Of a DNA stretch of 64,000 nucleotides, positions 8,275 through 16,363 are shown one piece after another. The stretch is from Acidobacteriota bacterium (GTDB lineage Bacteria > Acidobacteriota > Thermoanaerobaculia > Multivoradales > Multivoraceae). The stretch covers positions 1-64,000 of the forward strand of contig QQVD01000029.1 of NCBI GenBank assembly GCA_003388555.1. The letters are read 5' to 3'. A program made the translations under genes and the position numbers. A model generated the notes under the pieces. That model was not told the origin of the DNA and did no database searches. It worked only from the letters and a program-made list of their open reading frames with translations. The first letter of the stretch is position 1. Each line of letters begins with the position of its first letter.

Positions 8275-10520
8275 CCGCCACCCCCTGCCGTCGGATCCCC
8301 GTCGACGTCCAGCTCCAGGAACTCTTCCTCGAGCACGAAACGACGCGCCTCCTCGAGTGCCGCCGGGTCTTCGCACTCGGCCTCCATGCGGGCGAGATCC
8401 GAGGTCAGGTCGACGAGAGAGAACGAGCGCGCATCGACCTCGAGCAGGGCCCGGTGGTAGGCACACGACTGCGGCCTCAGCGACACCGCGTGGCGCAGCC
8501 GCTCGCTCGCCGCCTCGAGACGTCCCGCTTCGGCGAGGAAGACGCCGTAGTTGTAGTGGGTGCGCGACGCCAGTGGAGCCAGCTCGAGGGCACGGGTGAA
8601 CAGGGGCTCCGCGTCGGAGCTCTGGCCAGAGCGCGCCAGAAGCGCCGCGAGCTCGAGCATCACCGAGACGTCACGCGGCTCGAGCTCCAGGGCCGCACGT
8701 AGCGCCCGCTCGCTCTCGCTCGGAGCGTCTTCCGCCTCGCTGGCCAGGTGCAGACGCGCCAGCAGCAGATAGCCGCTGCCACTGGGCGCGACCTCGAGAG
8801 TGCGCTCGACGACGTCGATCGCCACCTCGATCTCGCCGGAGCGCGCCAACAGCGGCGCCAAGGCGAACAGAGAAGGCCCGGTACGCGCACTCGGCTCGAG
8901 ACCCTCGAGTTCCGTCAGCGCCGCATCGACGTCGCCGGAGCCGGCCAGGGCGAGCACCAGCTGGGTGGCGAAGAAGGAGTCGTCGGGGTACTCGGAGAGC
9001 AGCCGCCGCGCCAGCACCACGGCGCTCGGGTAGTGCCCGGAGCTCACCAGCTGACGCAGACGGCTCCACTGGTTGATGAGCTCCACGCGGTCCTGCGGCG
9101 GCGCACCGTCCTCGCGCAGCTCGTCGCGCACGGCGACGTCGCCGCGCGACGCGACGTAGCCCAGCGCCGCCAGACGCTGCCGCGTCTCCTCGTCGAGCCC
9201 GGAGGCATCGGCGCCGCTGGAGACCGGAGCGGCGCTGCGCAGGAACCTGGACAGTCTCTCGCGGGCGGCGTCGCCGGCCGAAGGATCGGCGGCCAGCAGG
9301 TCTCGCAGCTCGCGCGGATCGTCGTCGATGCGGTAGAGCTCCGAGCGCGGACCGTGCACGTACTTGAGGCCGTCCTCGAGCCACATGCGCAGCTCACCGA
9401 ACCCGTGGCTGGTGCGCGGCGAGAGCGCCTCGGCGTAGTAGGGGCGCGCGGGCAGACCGTCGCCGTCGCCGCTCCAGGCAGCCCGCAGCGAACGACCCTG
9501 TATCCGGTCCGGAGCGTCGATCCCGAGCAGCTCGAGCACCGTCGGCAGCACGTCGACGGTGCCCACCGGCTGCGAGACCCGCGTCCCGCCGTGCTCGCCA
9601 TCCGGCAGGCGCACGATCAACGGCACGTGCAGGGTGGCGTCGTGACAGAGGAAGGAGTGCGTCGACTCGCCGTGCTCGCCGGGCCCCTCACCGTGGTCGG
9701 CGGTCAGCACCAGGATCGTGCGCTCGAGCAGGCCGTCCTCCTCGAGCGCCGCGATCAGCTCGCCCAGCGCCGCGTCGGCGGTGGCGATCTCGGCCTGGTA
9801 GAGGTCGTGCGCCAGCTGCTCACGCCAGGGATGCGGCGGCACGTGGGGGTGGTGCGGCTCCCAGAAGTGCAGCCAGCCGAAGAAGGGCGCGCCCTGCCGC
9901 GCCGACTTCGGCGCCAGCTCGGTGTCCGGCAGCGCGGCGCCACCGCGCAACCACTGCAGCCAACGGCGCACCGTCGTGCGCGCGGGTCGCTCGTCGAAGA
10001 ACCCGTGCTCGAAGGTGCGGCCGTCCTCCTGCAGACGATCGTCGTAGACCTCGAAGCCCTGGCCGATGCCCCATCGACGGTCGAGCACGAACGAGCCGAC
10101 GCCGGCGCCGGTGCGATAGCCCTCGGCGGCGAGGATCTCGGCCAGGGTGAGGTTCTCGTCGGCGAGCACGAAGAGGCCGTTGTCGCGCACCCCGTGCACC
10201 GTCGGATAGGTGCCGGTGAAGATCGTCGAATGGGAGACCATGGTCAGCGGCGCGGGCGAGCGCGCCTGTTCGAACACGATCCCCTCGGCGGCGAGCCGGT
10301 CGAGCGTCGGCGTGTTGGCGTTCGGGTAGCCGTAGGGGCCGAGGCGATCGGCACGGGTGGTGTCCCAGGTGACGATCAGCACGTTCGGCCGTTCCGCGGC
10401 GCAGCCCCAGGCGAGCGCCGCCGCCGCCGACACCGCCACCGCGCGCCAAGCACGCCGGACCGCAGATCCGGGCCCCGTCGCCGGGCGCGGCGCCCTCGGC
10501 CAACGTTCGAGGAGGTTCAT
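8271..10520 (-). CDS. Sulfatase-fold (alkaline phosphatase superfamily) lipoprotein with C-terminal TPRs
   Basis: 749 residues from ATG at 10520, which overlaps the upstream stop as ATGA. A lipobox-like Cys is at about residue 40 (ALAWGC). Residues 45-430 are a sulfatase fold with the metal-binding TWDTTRADRLG and VLTADHGEGPGEHGE motifs. The usual C/S-x-P-x-R motif that carries the formylglycine nucleophile is replaced by T-M-V-S-H (residues 93-97), so it cannot be a formylglycine sulfatase. A Thr-nucleophile hydrolase or transferase is more likely. Residues about 480-745 are TPR repeats (AALELEPRDVSVMLELAALL). The same fold plus TPR recurs in other Acidobacteriota, as far as I recall. Substrate unknown. 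Confidence 0.85.
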   Translation of the reverse strand: MNLLERWPRAPRPATGPGSAVRRAWRAVAVSAAAALAWGCAAERPNVLIVTWDTTRADRLGPYGYPNANTPTLDRLAAEGIVFEQARSPAPLTMVSHSTIFTGTYPTVHGVRDNGLFVLADENLTLAEILAAEGYRTGAGVGSFVLDRRWGIGQGFEVYDDRLQEDGRTFEHGFFDERPARTTVRRWLQWLRGGAALPDTELAPKSARQGAPFFGWLHFWEPHHPHVPPHPWREQLAHDLYQAEIATADAALGELIAALEEDGLLERTILVLTADHGEGPGEHGESTHSFLCHDATLHVPLIVRLPDGEHGGTRVSQPVGTVDVLPTVLELLGIDAPDRIQGRSLRAAWSGDGDGLPARPYYAEALSPRTSHGFGELRMWLEDGLKYVHGPRSELYRIDDDPRELRDLLAADPSAGDAARERLSRFLRSAAPVSSGADASGLDEETRQRLAALGYVASRGDVAVRDELREDGAPPQDRVELINQWSRLRQLVSSGHYPSAVVLARRLLSEYPDDSFFATQLVLALAGSGDVDAALTELEGLEPSARTGPSLFALAPLLARSGEIEVAIDVVERTLEVAPSGSGYLLLARLHLASEAEDAPSESERALRAALELEPRDVSVMLELAALLARSGQSSDAEPLFTRALELAPLASRTHYNYGVFLAEAGRLEAASERLRHAVSLRPQSCAYHRALLEVDARSFSLVDLTSDLARMEAECEDPAALEEARRFVLEEEFLELDVDGDPTAGGGG

Positions 10521-12316
10521 TCGATCCGTCCTCCGGCGGCGTTCGGCGCGCCCGGCGCGACCGCCTCGAACGCGAGCCCGTCGAGGATCCCGGACTCCAC
10601 CTCGGCGGCCGCGACGGAACGCTTGCGGCGCTCCACCATCGACCGCACCAGCCGTTCGATCTCGGGCCGCCGCAGCGAGGCTTCCCCCGCCAGCCGGCGA
10701 TCGCGCACCCGCACGACGTGCAGCCGCTCGCCCTCCTGCAGCACGTGGCTGACGAAGCCCGGCTCGGGCAGCGCCTCGAACAGCGGGTCGTACGACGGGC
10801 CGAGCGCGAAACCGCTGCGTTCGGTTCGCCAGCCGAGCTCGATTCGCTCGATCGGGGCAGAGCCGGCGAGCTCGGTGGCGACCTGCTCCCAGACCTCGGC
10901 CGCGGCGTTCCGTCCGAGGCGTTCGGGCAGCTCGGAGAAGCTCTCGACGAGTCGCCGGGGTGGCGAGGCGCCGAGGTCGAGCACCAGGGCCTCGAGCTCG
11001 AGCGCGGCGAGATCGACGCCGAGCTGACCACGATGACGGGCGAAGAACTCCTCCAGCTCCGCCGCCGTCGCCACCAGGCGCGGCTCCGTCGCCGCTGCCA
11101 GACGTCGCTCGACCCGCTGGCGATGCAGCACCTCGCGGCGCTGCCAGCGCGTCCACTCCGGGTCGTCGAGCCGCGCGCAGAGACCGCCACGGCGCGCCAG
11201 CAGCGCGAGCGCCGCGTCGCTCCGGGCCCGACCGGCATCCGATGCGACCTGCTCTCCCTGCTCTCCCTGCTCGACAGCCGCCAGCCACGCGGCGACCGCG
11301 GACGGCAGCGTCAGACGCCAGCGCCCCTCCGACACGGCCGGGGCGCGCTCCCCGGGCGGGCGTAGCACCGGCTCCACCGCGGCGATCTCGAGCCGCCACG
11401 TCGACTCGTCGGCGACCACCTCGCCGCTCCCGATCCACCGCCGCAGGCGGTCTTCTCGCTCGCGTCGCGCCAGCCGCTCGAGCCGCTGCAGCGACGACTC
11501 GAACGCCGCCGGCACGGGCTCCTGCCAGGCGAGGCGCTGCACGATCGCCACGCCGCCGGGGAGCTGCACGATCGAAGTCTGCCCGTCCACCAGCTGGCGC
11601 ACGACTTCACGCACCGGGTCGGCCAGCCGGTGGGTCGGCACCCAGCCGACCAGGCCGCCCCGCACCGCCGAGGTCGACGAGGAGTGCTCGCGCGCCAGGT
11701 CCTCGAATGCCTCACCACGCTCGAGGCGCTCCACCAGCTGCTCCGCGGTACGGGTGGCGACGGAGCGCGCCGTCTCCGGCCCGGCGCCCGCCGCTGTCGC
11801 CTCGGAGGCACCCGGGTCGAGAGCGATGAAGACCTGACGTAGCCGCACCCGCTCCGGCCGGCCGAGGGCGTCCCGATGCTGCCGCCACTGTGCCTGCAAC
11901 TCGTCCTCGGAGGCTGGGCGTCGCAACCACCGCCGTGCCTGAGCAGCGCACGACGCCACGCGCTGCGCCTGCCAGCTCGCGGCGAACTCGTCGTCGGGCG
12001 GTTCGAGCTCGGCGCTGCGCAGCAGCAGCACCCGCTGGGCCGCCCGCTCCTCGTCACGCACCGGCACGGGCCAGTCGAGTGCGTTGGCAGCTTCCCGGAC
12101 CTCGCTGCGGGTGACCGCGCCGAGGGCGCTGTGGGCGATCACGGTCGCCTCGCCGGCATCGCCGGAGGCAACACGCGTCGCGCCCACGCCGCCGGGCTCC
12201 GCCCCGCTCTGACCGGGGGCGGACTCCGTCGGCACCGCCGCGGCCAACGTCAGAGCCGTGAGCAGCACCACCGGGATCCTCGGGCACCCGGGCGCCTGAC
12301 GGGGGTCGATCGACAT
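10517..12316 (-). CDS. Exported parvulin-type peptidyl-prolyl isomerase, second copy
   Basis: 599 residues. ATG at 12316 gives a normal signal peptide (IPVVLLTALTLAAAVPTESA). Translating further upstream gives only Arg/Pro-rich shadow sequence. The parvulin domain is at about residues 165-270 (VRLRQVFIALDPG, FEDLAREHSSSTSAVRGGLV, GWVPTHRLADPV, IVQRLAW). The C-terminal half repeats a weaker version (LEALVLDLGASPPRRLVESF, LHVVRVRDRR). It is distantly similar in plan to the 677-residue isomerase two genes downstream. A secreted-protein chaperone is likely; clients are unknown, but the sulfatase-fold lipoprotein encoded in between is an obvious candidate. Confidence 0.8.
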   Translation of the reverse strand: MSIDPRQAPGCPRIPVVLLTALTLAAAVPTESAPGQSGAEPGGVGATRVASGDAGEATVIAHSALGAVTRSEVREAANALDWPVPVRDEERAAQRVLLLRSAELEPPDDEFAASWQAQRVASCAAQARRWLRRPASEDELQAQWRQHRDALGRPERVRLRQVFIALDPGASEATAAGAGPETARSVATRTAEQLVERLERGEAFEDLAREHSSSTSAVRGGLVGWVPTHRLADPVREVVRQLVDGQTSIVQLPGGVAIVQRLAWQEPVPAAFESSLQRLERLARREREDRLRRWIGSGEVVADESTWRLEIAAVEPVLRPPGERAPAVSEGRWRLTLPSAVAAWLAAVEQGEQGEQVASDAGRARSDAALALLARRGGLCARLDDPEWTRWQRREVLHRQRVERRLAAATEPRLVATAAELEEFFARHRGQLGVDLAALELEALVLDLGASPPRRLVESFSELPERLGRNAAAEVWEQVATELAGSAPIERIELGWRTERSGFALGPSYDPLFEALPEPGFVSHVLQEGERLHVVRVRDRRLAGEASLRRPEIERLVRSMVERRKRSVAAAEVESGILDGLAFEAVAPGAPNAAGGRIE

Positions 12317-12342
12317 CGCGCTGCGCGGGCCTGCCGAGGCCT

Positions 12343-13278
12343 TCAGGGCTTCCCGGGCCGTCGGAGCAGGTCGCTGCACCCCTGGCCCCCCTGTTCGCGC
12401 AGAGTGTCCTCGATCTGCAGGCGCGCGCGGCGCAGGTAGTCGCGATAGCCCTCGGGATCGACGAAGGCGTCCGCGACGCCGGACTGCAGCTCCCGGCGCT
12501 TCGTCTCGAGACCGAGGAAGCTGCCGTGGTTGGAGAGGAAGAGTTCCGGCTCCAGCGCCTCGAGTTTGGCCAGGCTTCGACAGAAGTCGCTGCCGATCCC
12601 CACATAGCTGGCGCTCTCGCCGACGAGCCGGTAGCCGGGCAGCACACTGAGGCTGCACACCAGCACGGCCTCCACCGGCTGGGAGTCCACGTTCGCACGG
12701 AAGCTCCAACTGGTGCAGCCACGGGTGTGCCCGGGAGTCGCCAGGGCGCGCAGACGCAGCTCGCCGCGGCGCACCTCCTCGCCGTCGGCGAGAACCCGGG
12801 CCGCCCTGGCCGGTGGATAGCCGGCCCGGTCGCCGAGGAAGAAGTCGCCGCGGCCGCCGGCGCCGACCAGCTCGGCCGCGGCCGGAAGCAGCCACAGCTC
12901 GGCACCGGTCGCCTCGATGACGGCCGCCACCGCACCGGTGTGGTCGAAGTGGCCGTGCGTGGCCAGCACGATCTCGATGTCGGCGGGATCGAAGCCGAGA
13001 GCGCGCACGCTGGCGAGGATCCGCTCGGCGTTCTGCTCCATCGGCGCATCGATCAGCACGTGCCCCTCGTCACCGGTCAACAGGTAGGCGGCGAGCTCCT
13101 CGGAGCCGACCCAGTAGACGCCGTCGGCGACCGCGAAGGGCTCGACCGGGCGCAGCCACGACTCCGGGATCTCGAAGGCAGCGTCGTCCTGGCCTGCCGT
13201 CGCCGGAGCAAGCGTCAGCGCCGCCGCGATGGCGACGAGGAGAGGGAGAGCGCCGGCCGGGCGTGGAGGGCGGAGCAT
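12343..13278 (-). CDS. Subclass B3-type metallo-beta-lactamase
   Basis: 311 residues with a signal peptide (LPLLVAIAAALTLAPATAG), so periplasmic. All six zinc ligands of the B3 group are in place: H108-G-H110 and D112-H113 in THGHFDHTG, H184 in TPGHTRGCTSWSF, and H251 in SNHGSF. The N-terminal WLRPVEPFAVADGVYWVG and the GCTSW block are typical of B3 enzymes such as L1, AIM or THIN-B. Known B3 enzymes open beta-lactam rings, including carbapenems. Environmental homologues may be silent or have another lactone or amide substrate. ATG at 13278 has GAGG 9 nt upstream. It has its own 123-nt leader, with a possible -10 TACAGT near 13368, so it may start a transcript. Confidence 0.88.
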   Translation of the reverse strand: MLRPPRPAGALPLLVAIAAALTLAPATAGQDDAAFEIPESWLRPVEPFAVADGVYWVGSEELAAYLLTGDEGHVLIDAPMEQNAERILASVRALGFDPADIEIVLATHGHFDHTGAVAAVIEATGAELWLLPAAAELVGAGGRGDFFLGDRAGYPPARAARVLADGEEVRRGELRLRALATPGHTRGCTSWSFRANVDSQPVEAVLVCSLSVLPGYRLVGESASYVGIGSDFCRSLAKLEALEPELFLSNHGSFLGLETKRRELQSGVADAFVDPEGYRDYLRRARLQIEDTLREQGGQGCSDLLRRPGKP

Positions 13279-13401
13279 CGACGAGATCCTCGGCAGGAAG
13301 GGATCCGGGGGCGGAACGGAACCGGTGAGAGCGAGGGCTGCACTGCCCCCGGGTTTCGGACGCCAGACTGTAACCCGGTCCGGAGCCGCCGCACACGCAC
13401 C

Positions 13402-14907
13402 TCAGTCTTCGAGAAGCTGGCGCACCGCGTCGACCGCGTGCTGCGCCGAGACGATCACCGGGGTGATGCCGCCGCCCGGCCGCGTCCAGTGGCCGACGTG
13501 GAAGAGGCCCTCGGCGCCCCAGCGCACGTCGGGACGAGCCTCCGCGAGCTGCTCGGGGGACATCTCCCAGCCCAGCATGGCGCCGCCGTGGTTGAGCGTG
13601 AAGCGCGCCGCGGTGTCGGCGCTGGCCGCGTGGCAGGTCACCAGGCAGTCGTCGAGCTCGGGCAGCAGCGCGCGCAGCTGATCGATGCAGATCTCGGCGA
13701 TGCAGCGCGACCGATCGGAGACCTCCGCGTCTCCTCGCTCGCCGCCCGGGTCCCAGTTCCGATCGACGACCTTCTGCAGCATCACGATCTGGCCACCGGG
13801 CGGCGCCAGCTCGGGCTCGTACAGCGTCGGCACGAAGACCTTGCAGACCAGCCCGCCACGACCCACCTCGTCGGGATCCCAGCTGCTCCAGTGGTAGCCC
13901 TGAATGCTCTTCAGCCGCTCGCGGTCGACTCCGCGCAGTCCGAGATGCACCAGGTGGCACGGCGAGGTCGGGCGCAGGCGCTCGATGACGGCGCGTTCGG
14001 CCACACCGAAGGCATCCGGCGCCAGTCGCTCGACGCAGCGCCTGAGGTCTCCGTTGTTGACCACCGCGCGTGCCGCCACCCGGTAGCTGCCGCGGAGCGG
14101 GCCGCGCACGGTCTCGAGGTGCACGGCGCGCACGAGACGCCCGCCGTGCACCTCGATACGGGTCGCCTCGGTGCTGGTGAGGATCTCGCCACCCAGCTCC
14201 TCGAAGCGGCGGGCGAGATCGTCGGCGAAGGCCTGAGAACCGCCGACCGGGTAGTAGTTGCCGAGGAAGTAAGAGAGCCTCAGCATCGAGTCGAACACGA
14301 ACGAGGTGCGCTCCGGCGGCGATCCCCAGTGGGCGCAGTCGGCGCACAGCACCAGGATCAGTGCAGGATCGTCGAAGTGCCGGTCGAGCACCTGGCGCAG
14401 GCTCAGCCTCCGATAGCGTTCGAAACGGGCGTTCGCGCGCCCCCGGAAGAGCTGCAGCAGCCCGCCGAGGTAGGCCTCCCGCACCTCGGAGAAGAAGCGC
14501 TCGAGCGCCTGACGCTGGGCCGGGAACCGACGGACGAGACGCTGCCGATACAGCGCCTCGTCGGCCGGCACCTCGAAGCGGCTGCCGTCGGGCAGGAAGA
14601 AGGTGTCGACGGGGTCCATCGCCACCCACCGCGTCGGCACCTGCAGGCGCGCCAAGATCTTCCCGGTCAGTGTCGTCGGATCGCCCAGCAACGGGTAGAA
14701 GTGGCTCGAGGCGTCGAAGGTGTAGCCAGCGCGCCGGAAGGTCGAGCAGTAGCCACCGACCATGTAGTGCTGCTCCACGAGCAGGGTGCGCAGACCCGCC
14801 TCGGCGAGCAGGGCGGCGCTGAACAGGCCGCCGATGCCCGCCCCGACGACCACCACGTCGTAGTGCTCGCGCGGCGGCCTGCGCAGACCGCGGAAACGCC
14901 GCTTCAC
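13402..14907 (-). CDS. CrtI/retinol saturase-like FAD-dependent oxidoreductase
   Basis: 501 residues. The N-terminal dinucleotide motif VVVVGAGIGGLFSAALLAEAG is followed by EQHYMVGGYCSTFRRAGYTF, the arrangement of phytoene desaturase, carotene isomerase and all-trans-retinol saturase proteins. The C-terminal GHWTRPGGGITPVIVSAQHA closes the FAD fold. Such enzymes desaturate, saturate or isomerise long polyene chains. Placed after HMG-CoA reductase and the KS genes, it probably acts on an isoprenoid or polyketide polyene. The GTG start at 14907 has only a weak ribosome site, and 97 nt separate it from the HMG-CoA reductase stop. The substrate cannot be read from sequence. Confidence 0.82.
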   Translation of the reverse strand: MKRRFRGLRRPPREHYDVVVVGAGIGGLFSAALLAEAGLRTLLVEQHYMVGGYCSTFRRAGYTFDASSHFYPLLGDPTTLTGKILARLQVPTRWVAMDPVDTFFLPDGSRFEVPADEALYRQRLVRRFPAQRQALERFFSEVREAYLGGLLQLFRGRANARFERYRRLSLRQVLDRHFDDPALILVLCADCAHWGSPPERTSFVFDSMLRLSYFLGNYYPVGGSQAFADDLARRFEELGGEILTSTEATRIEVHGGRLVRAVHLETVRGPLRGSYRVAARAVVNNGDLRRCVERLAPDAFGVAERAVIERLRPTSPCHLVHLGLRGVDRERLKSIQGYHWSSWDPDEVGRGGLVCKVFVPTLYEPELAPPGGQIVMLQKVVDRNWDPGGERGDAEVSDRSRCIAEICIDQLRALLPELDDCLVTCHAASADTAARFTLNHGGAMLGWEMSPEQLAEARPDVRWGAEGLFHVGHWTRPGGGITPVIVSAQHAVDAVRQLLED

Positions 14908-15004
14908 GAGCCGTCAGGCCCCGCAGCCAGGGGGCGGTCGCGGGTCGAAGAGGCCGGTGTGGTCGAAGTGAGCGGGAAGCGGAGTCGCCGACGAGAGAGT
15001 CCGC

Positions 15005-16363
15005 TCAGCCCGTTCCCTGGTCGGGGCGGTTGCGTCCGTAACGCTCGTGCGCGGCGACGAACTCGCCGCTGATGATCGCGGCCGAGAACGAGAGGTCCCC
15101 GGCGAGCACCATCGCCGCGGCGATCTGCGCGAAGCGCCGCGAGAGGCCATTGCCGCCGGTCTCCGGCCGCCAGCAGCCGATCATCTGCAGGCACTCGCGC
15201 GACGTTGCGAGGGCGGTGCCGCCTCCCACCGTGGCGACGGTGAGCGACGGCAGGGTGACGCTGGCGAAGAGATCTCCTGCCCGCGTCGTCTCGAGGACCG
15301 AGATCGCCACCGCGGCGTTGGCGACGTTGGCGACGTCCTGGCCGCAGGCGATGAAGAGCGAAGTGAGCCCGTTCGCCGCGTGGCCGTTGAACCCGACCGA
15401 GCCCGAGTGCAGGTGCCCCACCACCGTCGACCGCCACAGCTCGACCATGTCCTCGGGGGTCACCCGGAGGGTCTGGCGCAGCAACCGCCGTGGCACCTCG
15501 ACGGCCGCCTGCACCCGCTTGCCCTTGCCCCCCTGCAGCAGGCTGGCGGCGGCCCGCTTCTCGGCCGCGTAGCCCGAGAAGATGCTCATCCGGCACTCGC
15601 CGAAGGCGCGCCCGAGACGCGCTTCGAACTCGCCGCGTAGACGGGGCAGGAACTCGTCGGCGATCCATCGGCACGCTTCTTCGGTGGCGCGCACGATCAT
15701 GTTCATACCCTGCGCGTCGGCGGTATGGTAGCGAAACTCCAGGATCACCCGGCGCCCCACGACGTAGGGCTGCAGCGAGGTCAGGCGGCCGTGCGAGGTG
15801 GTGCTCTCGGCCGCCGCCGCCACATGCTCCCGGGCACCGCCGATCGCCTCGGCGAACGCCGACGAAGCCTCGACGCCGTCGAACAGCAGGGTCGGAGCGA
15901 CCCGGTTCTCGTCGCGCTCGACGCAGGTCGTGACGCCGCCGGCACGGCTGAGCATCACCATGCCGCGCTCGTACGAGCGCACCAGGGCGCCCTCGGTGGT
16001 GGCCATCGGCACGTAGACCGACTCGTCGATCCCCTCGCCGCGGATGCGCAGCGGCCCGGCGACGCCCAGCGGCATCTGTACCGAGCCGATCGGGTTCTCG
16101 ATGTTGCCGCGCAACGAGCGGCTGGGGATCGACGAGCGACCGACGTGGTCGAGCTCGGCCCCGGTCTTGCGGGCGACCCATTCGCGGCGCCGCGCAACCT
16201 CGTCCTCCTCGTAGCCCTGCGCCGCGAAGCGCGGCACCAGCTCGATCGCCGCGCTCTCGGAGTCCGGCTGTCGCTCCGAAGTCGCGACGCCGGCGGAGGC
16301 CGGATCCCGACGACCCTCGACACCCTCCTCGGCTTCGGGTGGTGCCGTGCGGCTCTCGCTCAC
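15005..16363 (-). CDS. Hydroxymethylglutaryl-CoA reductase
   Basis: 452 residues from GTG at 16363 (GTGA overlap with the upstream KS-like gene). Family motifs are clear: ENPIGSVQMPLGVAGPL (residues 90-105), the catalytic Glu region ATTEGALVRSYERG, DAQGMNM (usually DAMGMNM), the nucleotide site TVGGGTALATSRECL, and a C-terminal catalytic His in AAHERYGRN near residue 439. The enzyme reduces HMG-CoA to mevalonate, the committed step of the mevalonate isoprenoid route. No other mevalonate gene is in the window. Its position inside a KS/ACP cluster suggests either precursor supply or use on an unusual acyl-CoA-like intermediate. Confidence 0.93.
   Translation of the reverse strand: MSESRTAPPEAEEGVEGRRDPASAGVATSERQPDSESAAIELVPRFAAQGYEEDEVARRREWVARKTGAELDHVGRSSIPSRSLRGNIENPIGSVQMPLGVAGPLRIRGEGIDESVYVPMATTEGALVRSYERGMVMLSRAGGVTTCVERDENRVAPTLLFDGVEASSAFAEAIGGAREHVAAAAESTTSHGRLTSLQPYVVGRRVILEFRYHTADAQGMNMIVRATEEACRWIADEFLPRLRGEFEARLGRAFGECRMSIFSGYAAEKRAAASLLQGGKGKRVQAAVEVPRRLLRQTLRVTPEDMVELWRSTVVGHLHSGSVGFNGHAANGLTSLFIACGQDVANVANAAVAISVLETTRAGDLFASVTLPSLTVATVGGGTALATSRECLQMIGCWRPETGGNGLSRRFAQIAAAMVLAGDLSFSAAIISGEFVAAHERYGRNRPDQGTG

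Noticed and set aside
12343-13278. Glyoxalase II or lactonase identity for the MBL-fold protein
   Set aside because: The GCTSW block after His184 and the signal peptide fit B3 beta-lactamases; glyoxalase II lacks both.
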